A stretch of DNA of 64,000 nt from Ophiura sarsii (Eukaryota > Echinodermata > Ophiuroidea > Amphilepidida > Ophiuridae). The translations under genes were made by a program, and so were the position numbers. The notes below the pieces were generated by a model, which was not told the origin of the DNA, did no database searches, and was given only the letters and a program-made list of their open reading frames with translations. Below, piece after piece: positions 11,093 through 23,484 of the stretch. The DNA is taken from NCBI GenBank assembly GCA_035610835.1, contig CM069447.1, positions 16,015,992 to 16,079,991 of the forward strand, written 5' to 3'. Every line of letters begins with the position of its first letter. Position 1 is the first letter of the stretch.

Positions 11093-11480
11093 TTTGTTAT
11101 TGCAGACTAAATTGGTTTAGACCATATGGGGTTAGATTAAATGACTATTAGACCAAATTGGTTTTATACCAACTGGATGTTTAGATTAAATGGGGTTAGA
11201 CTATCATGACAATTAGACCTTTTGAATATTAGACCAAATGGGTATTAGACCTATTGAGTATTAGACCAATCTGTTATTAGACCAAATTAGTTGGACCATA
11301 TGGGTAAGACAAAATGAGTTTAGACAAAATGACTATAATACCAAATGGGTATTAGACCAATTGGGTATATAGACCTATTGGATATGTGACAAATTGATTT
11401 TTAGACTATGGGTTTATACCAATTGGGATTAGACCTTTTGGCATAAGACCACATGGGTTTAGACCATATGGCAATAGAAC
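10935..11480 (+). repeat. Degenerate ATTAGACCAAATGGGT minisatellite
   Basis: More than 20 imperfect units of about 16-20 bp built on ATTAGACC(A)AATTGGGT. One poly-C tailed repeat interrupts them. Confidence 0.85.
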
Positions 11481-11699
11481 ATCTGACCATTTGCACCTTG
11501 TGAAGAAACTTAAGCTGATAGGACATCTCTTGGGGTAACAATAACACTTCATTAAATCACTGTCACTGATTAAATGTCCCAGACAGATTTGACAGAATCA
11601 TAACAATAAATTAAAATGCATGTCCCAGTTCTAGCTAGTGAAATTCACCTCAACAATGATAAATCACTATTATAAAATATATGTGGTAATTGTACCCCA

Positions 11700-11815
11700 C
11701 CCCTCAGCACTACCCCGCATTACCCCGCACTACCCCGCATTACCCCGCACTACCCCGCATTGCCTGCACTACCCCGCATTTACCCCGCTGCCCGCAGCCC
11801 GCAGCCCGCAATTAA
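11700..11815 (-). repeat. Subterminal GTGCGGGGTA array, right end of hAT-like copy 1
   Basis: On the plus strand it reads CACTACCCCGCATTACCCCG, the inverse of the left array. It has more units than the matching end of copy 2. Confidence 0.9.
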
Positions 11816-11969
11816 CCACATCCCGGTAAGTGAGGGTGGGGAGTTGATTGATGGGGAGGGATTTGGTGGGGTGAAGGGGGGTCAGGGTTGTACAATGTAG
11901 CTGTGGCAGCGGGCAGGCCCAGATTTTGATTTTGATTTTTACTATTTCACAAAAGTTGGCCTAGCTACA

Positions 11970-12001
11970 ACCCGGGGGGGGGGGGGGGGGGGGGGGGGGG
12001 G
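11970..12001 (+). repeat. Poly-G run
   Basis: About 30 consecutive G. The flanking words GATTGATGGGGAGGGATTTG occur on both sides (near 11846 and 12002). Confidence 0.85.
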
Positions 12002-12079
12002 TGATTGATGGGGAGGGATTTGGTGGGTTGGGGAAGGGTGAGAGGGTGGGCAGAGGAGGTTGTAGTGGGGGTGGGGATG

Positions 12080-13437
12080 AATGACCTGGACTAATCCCAG
12101 ATCACTTCCGGTTCACTCCTTCCCCACATGAATGACCCTGGACTAATCCCAGACCATTTCCAGTTCACCCCCTGGGCCCCCACCCCACCTGGATGACCCC
12201 TGGACTAGTCCCAGACCACTTCCATTTCACCCCTCCCCAGGGGTGTACTTTCGCGACATCCTGCGAGAATCCAAATGGATTCTCGCAGAGGAATTTTGCG
12301 AGAATCCATGGATTCTCGCAAACGGATTCTCGCAGAATATTTTTGCGAGAATCCTTTTTTACTGAATTTAAATTTCGCATTTTAAACATTTATTGTACTA
12401 TTGTATACTTAGAAAATAATAGTACACAAATTGAATCAAACACTTTTTAAAATTAATTAAATAATATCAAGAATAAGGCTATAAGCTTGCATAACTTCCA
12501 AATTCGGCATGTTTGTTGACTAAGGGTCAAATACCAGTCATCTAAGGTCCTGTTTTGGACTCAAAAAGAAGAAGAAAAAAAGTGTAAAAAAAAAAAAAAA
12601 GTTTTTTTTTTTTGGCGAGAATCCACCTGGATTCGCGCGGTAGTGATTTTGCGCGAATCGATTCGCGGATTCGCGCCGAAAGTACACCCCTGCTCCCGGT
12701 CCCACCTGGATTTAATACCCCTGGACTAATCCCAGACCATTTCCAGTTCACCCCCTCCCACCTGGATCCCCAGGATGATTTAGGACTTAGGAGTAGGCCT
12801 AATTAATTTTAGAACACTTCCAGTTCACCCCACCTCACATTCATAATGATTCCTGGACTATTATTCCCAGACTACTTCCAGTTCACCCTTCCCATCTGGA
12901 TGACCCTAACCCGGATTACCACTTGATTTGAACACTGATCCCAGACGGCTTGATGTCATGTTCACCTCCTAGGCCCGGCCCATCCAACCTACATGAAGAT
13001 GACCCCTGGTCTAATCCATCCATTTCCAGATTACCCCCTACCACCCACCTGGATGACCCTAGTAATTAGACCACTTCTGGTTAATCCCCACCCCACCTGA
13101 ATGACCCTAGTAATTAATATAATCCCATACTAATTTAGGTTCTTTCTCCACATTAATGACCCACTGGACTAATCCCAGATCATTTCCAGTTCGCCCCTCC
13201 CAGTCCCACCTGGATGACCCTAGGGCCTAGTATATAATATTGTCATTAATCTTAGACCACTTTTGGTTCACCCCCACCCCACATGAATGACCCCTGGAAT
13301 AATCCCATGGACCATTTCCAATTTTCCAGTTTACCCTCCCACCTGGATAACCCCAGCACATGTAATTAATCTTTAGACCACGTCTGGTTCACCCCACCCA
13401 CATGAATGACTCCTGGACTAATCCCAGACCACTTCTA
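12080..13437 (+). repeat. Minisatellite, roughly 50-60 bp units
   Basis: About 20 diverged units follow the pattern CACCTGGATGACCCCTGGAC, TAATCCCAGACCACTTCCAG, TTCACCCC. The array is interrupted by a MITE (12238-12692) and ends at the TIR of the next element. Confidence 0.85.
12238..12692. mobile_element. CAGGGGTGTACTTTCG MITE with GATTCTCGC repeats, copy 1
   Basis: Termini CAGGGGTGTACTTTCG / CGAAAGTACACCCCTG form a perfect inverted repeat. The interior repeats the words GATTCTCGC and GCGAGAATCC in both orientations. It is inserted in the minisatellite. Relatives are at 17101-17450 and 47757-48048. Confidence 0.85.
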
Positions 13438-14754
13438 CAGGGGGAGTCAAAAAGACTGCAATAGTGGAAAGAAGCCATTTTGTTTTCATAACGAAAATGA
13501 ATTTTAAAACTTTTTAAACGTTGCAAGGATGATGTATTTAATCTTAACTTAGTGTGAAAAAATGAAGTCGATCGCATTTTTCGTTTGTCTTTGGTGACCC
13601 TCTTTGCTGCACAACCAAATGTACCTGTTTGTCCACGAGCACAATGATTTTCATTTGAAATGGCACACATTGCATTTTCATATTTGAATATTCCGCCAAC
13701 AAAAAAATGGAAAATTTCAGTTTTTTATTAAAATGTAGAACATTATAATTTATACGCTTTCACATCATGGGATTATAATTGATTATGCTAACTCACATGT
13801 AAACAAGAAAGGATGCATCAAATTCCCATAACATCACAAATGAACACAAAGTTAGGATTAAATACATCATTCTTGCAACGTTTACACTTTATACAGCGTG
13901 GGACTTCAGAAATCAAAATATCAACAAAAGCGTGGAGGTCAGAATATTTCTGATATAAAGGGTGTAGTTGTATAAAGCGTGGAGATAAAATAAAAAGGGT
14001 GGGGGTTTCTCAGCAATCATCAAAATAATCAAAATACCGAACCTTGTCGGCTCGCTAGCGCTAGTTATGTCATAAATATGTATCCGATATCGGGTCCGAT
14101 ACTTCGATTCGAAATTTAAGTCGCCATCTTTAAATTGGTTTCAACAATATAGATGGCGCTATATAACAACAAACCAGGGAGCTCCCTGTTTGTTGTTATA
14201 TAGCGCCATCTATTGTTGAAATCGTGACATTTTTTCAAAATGGAAACTCGACGGGACTACGAAAGTGTCGTAGGCAGCGTAATAATATCACATTTTAGGG
14301 AGCATAAGAGTACCAAAAATGCACTGATTTGATGATATAAATCCATTTGAAATGAATCTCCTTTATAAATTTGCATTAAATAATCGTGATATAGCCGGCA
14401 AGGTGTTTTTTAAGTAAGCTTATTTTTTTAATATTTTTTTTCAATTATTTTTGTTGGTGAATAATTTCGGGAATCCCGGGACCCGCCCGAAAAACATAAC
14501 GGCTCCCGGGATGTTTCTGCCACTTTGTCCTTTCTTCCAATGAGTGCCTTTCCAAATTTGAATGCACAAAATATCCCCTTTTCGGTATAAAGGGTGGGGG
14601 TTGAACATTCCCAAATAAAAAGGGTGGGGCAAAAATAAAAAGGGTGGGGGTCTGACCCCTGTCCGGACAGTGGTTTAAAAAGTTTTAAAATTCATTTTGG
14701 TTTTGAAAACAAAATGGCTTCTTTCCACTATTGCAGTCTTTTTGACTCGCCCTG
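13438..14754. mobile_element. 1.3-kb element with about 80-bp terminal inverted repeats
   Basis: The left terminus CAGGGGGAGTCAAAAAGACT and inward to TTTTTAAACG is repeated inverted at about 14670-14754 with few changes. The interior has AAAGCGTGGGG and AAAAGGGTGGGG words and a long palindrome (14140-14220). No transposase was seen. Confidence 0.85.
14140..14220. repeat. Near-perfect 81-bp palindrome
   Basis: The arms (TTCAACAATATAGATGGCGC and onward) meet at GGGAGCTCCC with essentially no spacer. They differ by three inserted bases. It would extrude as a long hairpin and may be a separate foldback MITE. Confidence 0.9.
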
Positions 14755-15058
14755 AATTCTGCGATCACAGGAAATCCCGAACCTTATATAGGCCCACGTT
14801 TATTTTTTATGATTTGCAAGTTAATAATTACAGTAGGCAACACTCGCCTGAACTATCAGAAAGAGACTTAGTGGTCACTTTTATGTCTGTCTGTCCGTCC
14901 ATACACCTTGTGAGCAAAAAATCTGGAGATTCATGAGGCCTATCTTGATGGGGCTTGGTGGAGGGAAGGGGGTGGACGTGTTCTTATTGCTGAATAAATT
15001 TTCAAGGTCCTTGGAGGTAATTTAAGGTCATCGGGGTCAAATAGGTATACAACCTTAA

Positions 15059-15496
15059 AGGGCCAATTCCACGGTAACGGAAGGACAAATCAGACACAAT
15101 TTTCAGCTTGCAAACACTTGTTTCAGAAAAACTTTATTTGATGAAGTCAATTTTATACCTTAATCATATAAGTGTAGCTAAAACATTTATTATCCATTAA
15201 AAAATGCATCAAAATTGTCTTTCGTTTACGACTTATGCATATTAATGAGGGCGGTAACGGAAGGACGGTGAAATGGACACGGGTTTTTGCACTACCGCCA
15301 TATATTGCGTAAACGCTCTGAAGTTTGTGAGTCAATGTTATTTTAATGTTATTTTATGAGATCCCTCTGGTTTTGGCAATACTTTGACACTGTTCATTTG
15401 GAAATTTGTCATTGCGTTTACTTAAAACCTAGCCAAACGTAATTAAAGATTCGGTAACGGAAGGACGGTAACAGAAGGACGTGTGAAATTCCCTAT
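15059..15496. mobile_element. GGCAATTCC-type element A with GGTAACGGAAGGAC iterons
   Basis: The left end AGGGCCAATTCCACGG and right end GTGAAATTCCCT are imperfect inverted repeats. Four copies of GGTAACGGAAGGAC (15073-15086, 15253-15266, 15453-15466, 15467-15480 with one change) are all in the same orientation. The first abuts the terminus and the last two are head-to-tail. Confidence 0.7.
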
Positions 15497-15499
15497 ACC

Positions 15500-16218
15500 C
15501 TAAGGTCATAGTGTGCAACCCATGCTTTATAAAGCGTGGGGCGGTGGGGTACAGAATTGCCGAATTTCATAAAAAGCGTGGGGTTATGAGTTATCTGGTT
15601 ATAAAGCGTGTTTGTGTAAAGCTGGACTTGAAAATACATTTCTATCGATGTATCGTAAATTTACCGTCACACCGCCAATCAGCGTTATCGCAAGTGTTTC
15701 TAAAATTTATTACGCACATGCATTCTGATAAGCGGCATTGGTGGCGTGGTATAGGGATGGGTGCGACTGATACTTCCGACCAAGAAAATATGCACGGTTT
15801 TGATGGGGTATCGATGTTTAGAGCAACGGGTATCGCGCAAACCTAGTTTTTCAACATTCCGCTGAAACGGGGTCAACCTACAAGTATGGTGATGCGTCCA
15901 GGTTTGTTTACAAAATAATAATAATTATAATCACATTATTAATAATGGCGTCAAACCTGTCCACTGGCTGGACACAAGCCAACCAGTTGGACAGGCTCGT
16001 TCATTTACGTCAAGAAAAGAATCCCTCGAGCAATATTAACATATGGATCAGAATTTGGCAACCCAAACACGCAAACATCTGCTGCATAGCTTTTGATTGT
16101 AAAAAAAAGAGAAAAAGGGTGGGTTAATAACTTTTCAGTATAAAGGGTGCTTTCATAAAAAGGGTACCCGGTAAAAATAAAAAGGGTGGGTTAAAAACAC
16201 CACTGCACACTATGACCT
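15500..16218. mobile_element. Element with AAGGTCATAGTGTGCA inverted termini
   Basis: AAGGTCATAGTGTGCA near 15502 is inverted as TGCACACTATGACCTT near 16204-16219. Internal ATAAAGCGTGGGG and AAAAAGGGTGGG words resemble those in 13438-14754. A related end occurs near 26128. Confidence 0.65.
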
Positions 16219-16229
16219 TGTGAGCGAGA

Positions 16230-16292
16230 AATCTGGAGATCCGTAAGGCCTATCTTGGTGGAGGGAAGGGGGGTGGTGTGTTCTTTTGCTGA
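16230..16292 (+). repeat. Minisatellite unit left of the 9.4-kb nest
   Basis: GGCCTATCTTGGTGGAGGGA then GTGTGTTCTTTTGCTGA matches units resuming at 25683-26127 and an earlier one at 14935-15050. The 9.4-kb element interrupts one unit. Confidence 0.8.
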
Positions 16293-17100
16293 GGCCTAAT
16301 AAAAATAAATTGTTGTTTCCGGTAACCCGACCGACCCTCTTAAAACCTGCCGACCAAAAAAAATGTTATCAACATTTTGAAAAAATAAAATTTATTTTCT
16401 ACCTACCGTTCATATTTTTTCAGTCCAAATTTACGGAAATGTATTGAGAGAATAAAAAAATTACATTCCCATTTAGTTTTACATTCCCATTTTGCCGAAG
16501 GTCCAATTTGAATGTACCCATTTCCATGAATTCTGCAACAATTCCGAACTTTACTTTCCGTTCGTCCGTACAAATATAAATAAAAAATAAAATAAATTAA
16601 ATCCCCAGTTTTACGTTGCTCCACTGCAGCTGCTGCGGATTATCCCCTACACAGAAGAGATTCGATCGGGTTTCAGCAAAGAATCATGAGATCTTTACCG
16701 TTTAAAAATCATGGGCAATTCCACGGTAACAGCGCGACGGTTTGGAAGATATTTTCACATTTCATATGCAAATAACATACACACTTGAATTATTCAGAAC
16801 ATTTTTTTATTGCATTTCTACTATTACTAGTACAACCTACACATAGAAAGAAGAAAAAATCATTCACATTTATGAAATATGAATATTAATGAGTGCGGTA
16901 ACAGCGTGACGCTAAAAAGGACATAGGTATTTTTCTCATTTATGAATGGTTAAAACTCTGTGAACTTTTTTTTTTTTTTAAAGTTTCATCAGGTGGATTG
17001 TAAATTTTTATAAGAAAGTCAGCTATAACTTCCCTGTATAAAAAAGAAAATATCTTATGATTTTAAATATACATGATACAATAAAACAAATTTGCATACG

Positions 17101-17450
17101 CAGGGCTGTACTTTCGGCGCGAATCGATTCGCGTGAAGATTCGCGTAAAATCACTTCCGCGTGAATCCAGGTGGATTCTCGCCAAAACAAAAAAACAAAA
17201 CAAAAATCTTTTTAAATTTTTTTTTTTTAATTTTTTTTTCTTCTTTTATTTTTCCAAGTTCAAAACAGGACCTTAGATGACTGGTATTTGACTCTAAACT
17301 GTTCAAGTTGAAATTAAAATGATGATTGTTAACAATAGTACAATAAATGTTTAAAATGCGGAATTTAAATTCAGTAAAAAGGATTCTCGCAAAATTCCTC
17401 TGCGAGAATCCATTTGGATTCTCGCAGGATGTCGCGAAAGTACACCCCTG
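17101..17450. mobile_element. CAGGGGTGTACTTTCG MITE, copy 2 (inverted orientation)
   Basis: CAGGGCTGTACTTTCGGCGC to GTCGCGAAAGTACACCCCTG, reverse orientation relative to copy 1. It contains the same GATTCTCGC words. It interrupts element B just before the iteron at 17456. Confidence 0.85.
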
Positions 17451-17689
17451 CATGAGGTAACAGCGTGACCAAAGGCTGACCCTATATGAGCAATGCAAAA
17501 AGATCAAACATTGACGATACAATGATCTCCAAAACTTACACTGATTATAATGATTGTTGATTTTAATTAAATTAAATCACATAGTGTTCTTTGTTAGTTT
17601 AAAATAGATAAAATACAATATTAAATACATTATTAAGTTAATTAAATTATCCAATTAAAACACATTTAACTTAAAAATTGTATTGGAAC

Positions 17690-17822
17690 TAAGGCTGTGA
17701 ATGCACGGGTAGTTTCGTACCCGGGTACCCGACCCATTTTTTCGGGGTACCCGAAAATAGAAAATTATTTTTTATTTTTTAGATTTTTTTTGTTTTAAGT
17801 ACAAATTTGTCCCCAAAAATGA
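17690..17822. mobile_element. Left fragment of TAAGGCTGTGAATGCACG element
   Basis: TAAGGCTGTGAATGCACGGG to GTCCCCAAAAATG matches the first half of the intact element at 29814-30101. The right end is missing. Confidence 0.75.
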
Positions 17823-18000
17823 AGGAACTCACTGTATATTTCAATGGGGGTCACGCTGTTACCAAAAAAGTAACAGCGTGACATATTGCTAATTGAAATA
17901 ATTAATTAACAAAAGGTACATGTAGTACTGCATCTTTGAAGCATGTATGTTATAGGTCTATGGGAGTATGATTTGCATTGCAAGTATTATTTAATTTGTA

Positions 18001-21000
18001 TATGGGCAATTCCATGTTACTCACGTTACGCTTTTTCACTACGTTACACTTTTGGAAGTGCCATATTTTTTAGAAGAACAAGCTTGACAGAATTATTTTT
18101 TCTGCAGTAGTTACACAAGACCCAACACTAACTTTATATGCAATTAGAATTGCAATACAAGACATGACTTGCGAGTGAGAAGGAAAACACTTTTGTTACT
18201 CACGTTACATTTGATTGGCCATCATAAAATGGCAACGAGCCTTCATTCACAAAGTGTCCTCATACAGGATATTTTTAGAAACAAGTTTAACATGGTTGAT
18301 AAAGCTAACATTAAGATCTACAAATGCAAGGTGAAACTAATCTGATTAGACAAACACTTTTCAGAAAATTGACCGAAATAGCTGTTACTCACGTTACGTT
18401 ACTCACGTTACTTGTTTTTGCAAATTCAAATTGAATTTATATAGCTCATGCAGATTAGCTCAAAATGTTATGAAATAGTCTTGACATGATGTATTTAATT
18501 TCCCAAAATGTTATTATGTCTCCAAACAGTCAATTATGACCGCTACACAAGTTCACAGGACATTTTGCAAACTCTCTACCTGTTATATCAACAATATCTT
18601 GATGAAAATGGTATCATTTTGCATTAAAACAGAAACAATTTGAGAGCTATTTTCTTTTTTGAAACTTAACATTATGTTTAACAAATGTTAGGTGAAAATA
18701 ATTGCATATACTTGATGAATTACACCATAGTTATCATGGTTGCCGAATTCAGCACCTTTGCGCAAAATCAATATTTTTGAACTTAGGAACGATGAACGCA
18801 AGAAATATGCAGAAAATGCTCTACAATATTTGTGTACATAAACTATGCATGTATATTTAACACTTTGTAACCAACAAAATTGAATATTTTCCTTCAAAAG
18901 TGACTTTCAGAGGACAAAATTACTGTTTTACTTGTTGAAAAACTTGGAAAGACACGCAATGACCCCTTGAAATAGTGCGTACGAAGTGATGGAAGTGCCA
19001 GACTGACATTAGACTGATAAATGAATAAAACTAAGTGCAGTAAAAGCAAAAAGAGATCCATTGCTTATTGCTACAATGCATTTTAGGCCGTTACTCACGT
19101 TACATTTTTGTTACTCACGTTACAATTGTTACTCACGTTACAGTTTTCAAACCTCTGCCATTTTAATAAAACTACACATAGCCCATTATATTTCCTGTTT
19201 TCAAATTAAGTACCTGGATTATGATTATTATTCCATTTGGCAGAATTTAAAAGCAAAGAACAATTGAGTAGGACAACTATTTGATGTTTATCGTGGGTGT
19301 GAATAATTTGCGGGCTGCGGGGTAGTGCGGGGTAAGTGTGGGGTAGTGCGGGGTAAGTGCGGGGTAAGTGCGGGGTAGTGCGGGGTAGTGCGGGGTAATG
19401 CGGGTAGTGGCTGGGAAGTGCGGGGTAGTGTTAAATATGACTTTAAAAGTATGTTTAAAGCGGAAAATGCAAAAATTAGCAGTGGTCAGTGGTCAAGTAC
19501 ATGTAAAGGGTTCAACAAAAGGTATTATAGTATACCACTTTGTTTATGTCATTTTGAGTAACTTTCAATTTGTTTTTGTCCAAACAGGCTAGATAGGCAT
19601 TTAGATGAATCTTTTAGGCATAATTTGATACCAAATTTTCCCCCTCACAACAAAGATAAACCATAATTAGCACCATTTAAAGGAAAATATCCCATTTTCA
19701 AAAGTCGCATTTCCAATACACAGCACGAGAAGAATAGGCCAATTGTTAACACACACATATGCCGTATTTATCCCGTACTGATCACCGCGCATATTCCTCA
19801 ATGCGCGGGCTAATTCAAATGTAAACTGATGCATGGGTGAAGGATTTGAATGTAAAGGAATGTTATGGATGGGGAGAACATGGACAGATCACACCCGCTG
19901 GTCGCTTCGATCACAGGGATACAACATTTGGCCAAATAAATTTCACTTTCGGTAATTGGGGTATTGAACCAAAAAAAACTGAGTAAAATAAAACACCTCA
20001 CCTAATGACTAAAAAAAATTGCCTGGCAAACGGAGAGGAGAAAAAAAATTGCCCTGATCCAAAGTCCCTGACCACCCCCCCCCCCCCCCCCCCCCCCCCT
20101 TTGCATCCTTACTGTGTCACTGTCCAATTTGTCTCAATCAGTAGGTTATTTGAGGACAATTGTTAATTGCTTAATGTCTGGGGAGTTGGCTGTGGCCACT
20201 ATACTAGCTACCTTCTGAGGTGAAATACCAGAGTAGTGTAATACCATTTACACTATTTTTAACATACTATAAAATTGGACATTTTTGCGGGTGTAAATAA
20301 TTTGGGCTTTGCACATTTTGAACAAGTTGTTTGTTTTTTTTGCGATTTTGAGCGTTCTCACATAGACATACAAAAGGACTATATTCACACAGTGTTTTTT
20401 TTGCGCTTGCTGATCTTGTGCAAAAAGCGCGAAAATAAATGTAGTGCGAAAATGTCTACAGTTTATAGCCTGTTTTATCATTATGGTTATATACTCTGGG
20501 GCCATGTTATGTAACAAGTTCTTCTCTCTCTCCCTCTGTCCACTATCTGTGCTCTGTCTCTCCACTATCTGTGGTCTCTCCCAAAAACCAGTGACAAGCC
20601 TGTATAAATCATTTTGGGGAAATGCCTCTATAGTTTTCATTTATCACCCAGTCCCATGGTGGTATGACAATTAAAACCATTCATATTTCAGGAAATCATT
20701 ATAAACTAATGTCACCCATGCAACACCTGTGTCCTTGGGTATTTCATAGACAGGCCCAACAAGAGAATAGTTCTTATCTTAGCCATGTTCAGACTGGCAC
20801 ACAACTCTAAAAGTTCCGCTGAACTGTGTCCACACAGTTGAAACTCCAACCAATTTCTCCACTCAAATGATGTCATCAGAAATAAAGTAGGAGCCTTAAA
20901 TGACCTTATTGTGCTAAAGTAATAATTTCAATTATTAGTTTTTATTTTTACAAGGAGGGTTGTGGCTTAGTAGGTGGGACTAGGCCCAAGCCCGATACCC

Positions 21001-21780
21001 ATTTCTAAGGGTGATTTTGAAAAAGAATGGAACCCATTTTTAAGGATTTTGCTTCATTTATTATATTTTGTTAATTGACTAACAATTTTCGCAAAATTAT
21101 CAGGAAAATAAACCACATTATTAGTGATTTCCAGCACAAAACCATACCCCATGTTTAGGGATTTTTTTGCCAAAAAGCGAACCATTAAGAGCGGCGTCAC
21201 ATCACCGTATACCTAATATAGGCGAGTACCCCCACCGAGGCCAATGTCAGGAGATTTGTGTTTGCTCTTCCAGAATTGTGATCCTGGTTAAGGTAAATGA
21301 AAGTCAATATTAAGTTTCCCATTAGGCGTTACCCGCCCGTATTATGATTTTTAGCCCGCCTTTGAGATTCAAAATCCTTTTTTTTAAATTATTTTGTTTA
21401 TTGACTACCAGACTACTTTAAGCTCTGGAGAACACATTTTACGTTGCAAAACATGCTAAAGGGGCATATCAGGCCTAGAGAGATTTCTCAAAAATTGAAA
21501 TTCAATATTTTTACATTGTCTAAATAGATGATAAGGTAAGTAAAAAAAACTGCAAAGAGGGAATGAAATTATTTTGTTTTCAAAACCAAGTTGAGAAGCA
21601 TGGAATTGTTTAAACTTTGTAAGATGACAATTGTTAGTAACTTTTTGCGAAAAAATCAGGTCAATCGCATTTTCCATTTGTCTTTGGAGAGTCTTTTTAT
21701 TTGGCATCAACATTTCATTTTTGTACAAGAGCCATCTATAATCTTTTTTCAACCTAAAATCCACTCAGTCTAACTCTGAA

Positions 21781-21817
<37 letters not shown>

Positions 21818-23323
21818 GAGACTCGGTGGGTGGCACACCCCTACCCAAAAGTTAAGTGCTCCCTCCCCCTGGGCCGTTTAAAATGTCCCCTTTTTCTTAT
21901 CCTGCCCTTCACCCAGGCTTCAAAGTGCTGATGCTGGTGCCCTGTGTCACTAGAAACATCCACACCGAACATAGCTTGGGTTCTGGGATCTTACAGCATT
22001 TTGAACTCTCACCGCACTTGCCGGTTGTAATTTAAGCTAAATGGGATGGATCAGACTGGGTATTACTATATAGACCAATTGGATATTAGACCAAATGGGG
22101 TTAAACCATAGATAATTAGACATTTTGGATATTAGACCAATTGGGTATAGACCTATTGGGTATTAGACCACTCAGTCTAACTCTGAAGTGCCCCCCCCCC
22201 CCCCCCCCCCAATTTGTTATTGCAGACTAAATTGGTTTAGACCATATGGGGTTAGATTAAATGACTATTAGACCAAATTGGTTTTATACCAACTGGATGT
22301 TTAGATTAAATGGGGTTAGACTATCATGACAATTAGACCTTTTGAATATTAGACCAAATGGGTATTAGACCTATTGAGTATTAGACCAATCTGTTATTAG
22401 ACCAAATTAGTTGGACCATATGGGTAAGACAAAATGAGTTTAGACAAAATGACTATAATACCAAATGGGTATTAGACCAATTGGGTATATAGACCTATTG
22501 GATATGTGACAAATTGATTTTTAGACTATGGGTTTATACCAATTGGGATTAGACCTTTTGGCATAAGACCACATGGGTTTAGACCATATGGCAATAGAAC
22601 ATCTGACCATTTGCACCTTGTGAAGAAACTTAAGCTGATAGGACATCTCTTGGGGTAACAATAACACTTCATTAAATCACTGTCACTGATTAAATGTCCC
22701 AGACAGATTTGACAGAATCATAACAATAAATTAAAATGCATGTCCCAGTTCTAGCTAGTGAAATTCACCTCAACAATGATAAATCACTATTATAAAATAT
22801 ATGTGGTAATTGTACCCCACCCCTCAGCACTACCCCGCATTACCCCGCATTACCCCGCACTACCCCGCATTGCCTGCACTACCCCGCATTTACCCCGCTG
22901 CCCGCAGCCCGCAGCCCGCAATTAACCACATCCCTTTATCGTTACTCACGTTACATTTTCAATTACCATCGGACACACAGGAGATTCCTCCCAACTTGTG
23001 TCAATGCATAGATATTTTTCATAGTTGGTAACTTGAAACTAGGGTATTATGCATTTCAGAAATTAACAAATATTTATATTTACGGTTAATATTAATATGT
23101 AAGAGGTCAACATAACCTGAACACACATTTTTACTTATTTTTTATGAAAAAAAACATTTTCCAACTTATGACGATAATTTCTTGAAATTTACAAACAAAT
23201 CATTCAAACATTTGATTGTCCCATATACCTACAAGTGTATACAATAAAATAAAATGGGTAATAAGCATCCAAATTGAATTTAAAATTTTCAGGTCATATC
23301 ACCAATCTATGGAATTGCCCATA
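18001..23323. mobile_element. GGCAATTCC-type element C with GTTACTCACGTTAC iterons, third layer
   Basis: Ends TATGGGCAATTCCAT / ATGGAATTGCCCATA with TGTA duplicated on both sides (17997-18000, 23324-23327). GTTACTCACGTTAC occurs eight times exactly, all in one orientation: 18016, 18195, 18384, 18398, 19090, 19110, 19128 and 22941. A partial copy is at 18037. Without the hAT-like insertion the element is about 1.7 kb. No transposase was seen. Confidence 0.85.
19295..22934. mobile_element. hAT-like non-autonomous transposon, 3.64 kb, copy 2 (innermost layer)
   Basis: Flanked by exact 8-bp TTTATCGT (19287-19294, 22935-22942). Same termini and interior as copy 1 at 8164-11824, in the same orientation. 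Differences are poly-C lengths, subterminal unit numbers, and rare substitutions (C at 20139, T at 21166). The near identity implies recent movement. Confidence 0.93.
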
Positions 23324-23484
23324 TGTAGATTTAATGAAAATTTAAAAAACACCTTAAAAACATCAATTTTTTCGGTAACAGCGTGACATTTTGGTGAAAT
23401 CTTAATAAAAATTGATCGTTGAGTCGCAACGCAGAGTGTTTTTTGGTGTTTTTTTTAATTTAAAGAATAATATAAGTATGTAAG

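Larger units (their letters stand above)
8164..11824. mobile_element. hAT-like non-autonomous transposon, 3.66 kb, copy 1
   Basis: Flanked by an exact 8-bp duplication GGTAAGTG (8156-8163 and 11825-11832). Ends are GGGTGTGAATAATTTGCGGG and, on the reverse complement, GGGATGTGGTTAATTGCGGG. Each end runs into an array of about 10-bp GTGCGGGGTA units, so the arrays form extended inverted repeats. The interior carries three poly-C runs, a degenerate ATTAGACC array, a decayed TACTGTAAAA MITE and no transposase. It is near identical to 19295-22934; I noticed only two single-base differences (9023, 10049) plus homopolymer and array length changes. Confidence 0.92.

Noticed and set aside
17151..17522. 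123-codon minus-strand ORF
   Set aside because: Translates the GATTCTCGC MITE (copy 2) and its flank; the same words appear in other copies.
18016..19141. CRISPR-like array from regularly repeated GTTACTCACGTTAC
   Set aside because: Repeats are only 14 bp, spacing is irregular (0 to several hundred bases), and the genome is eukaryotic; they fit transposon iterons.
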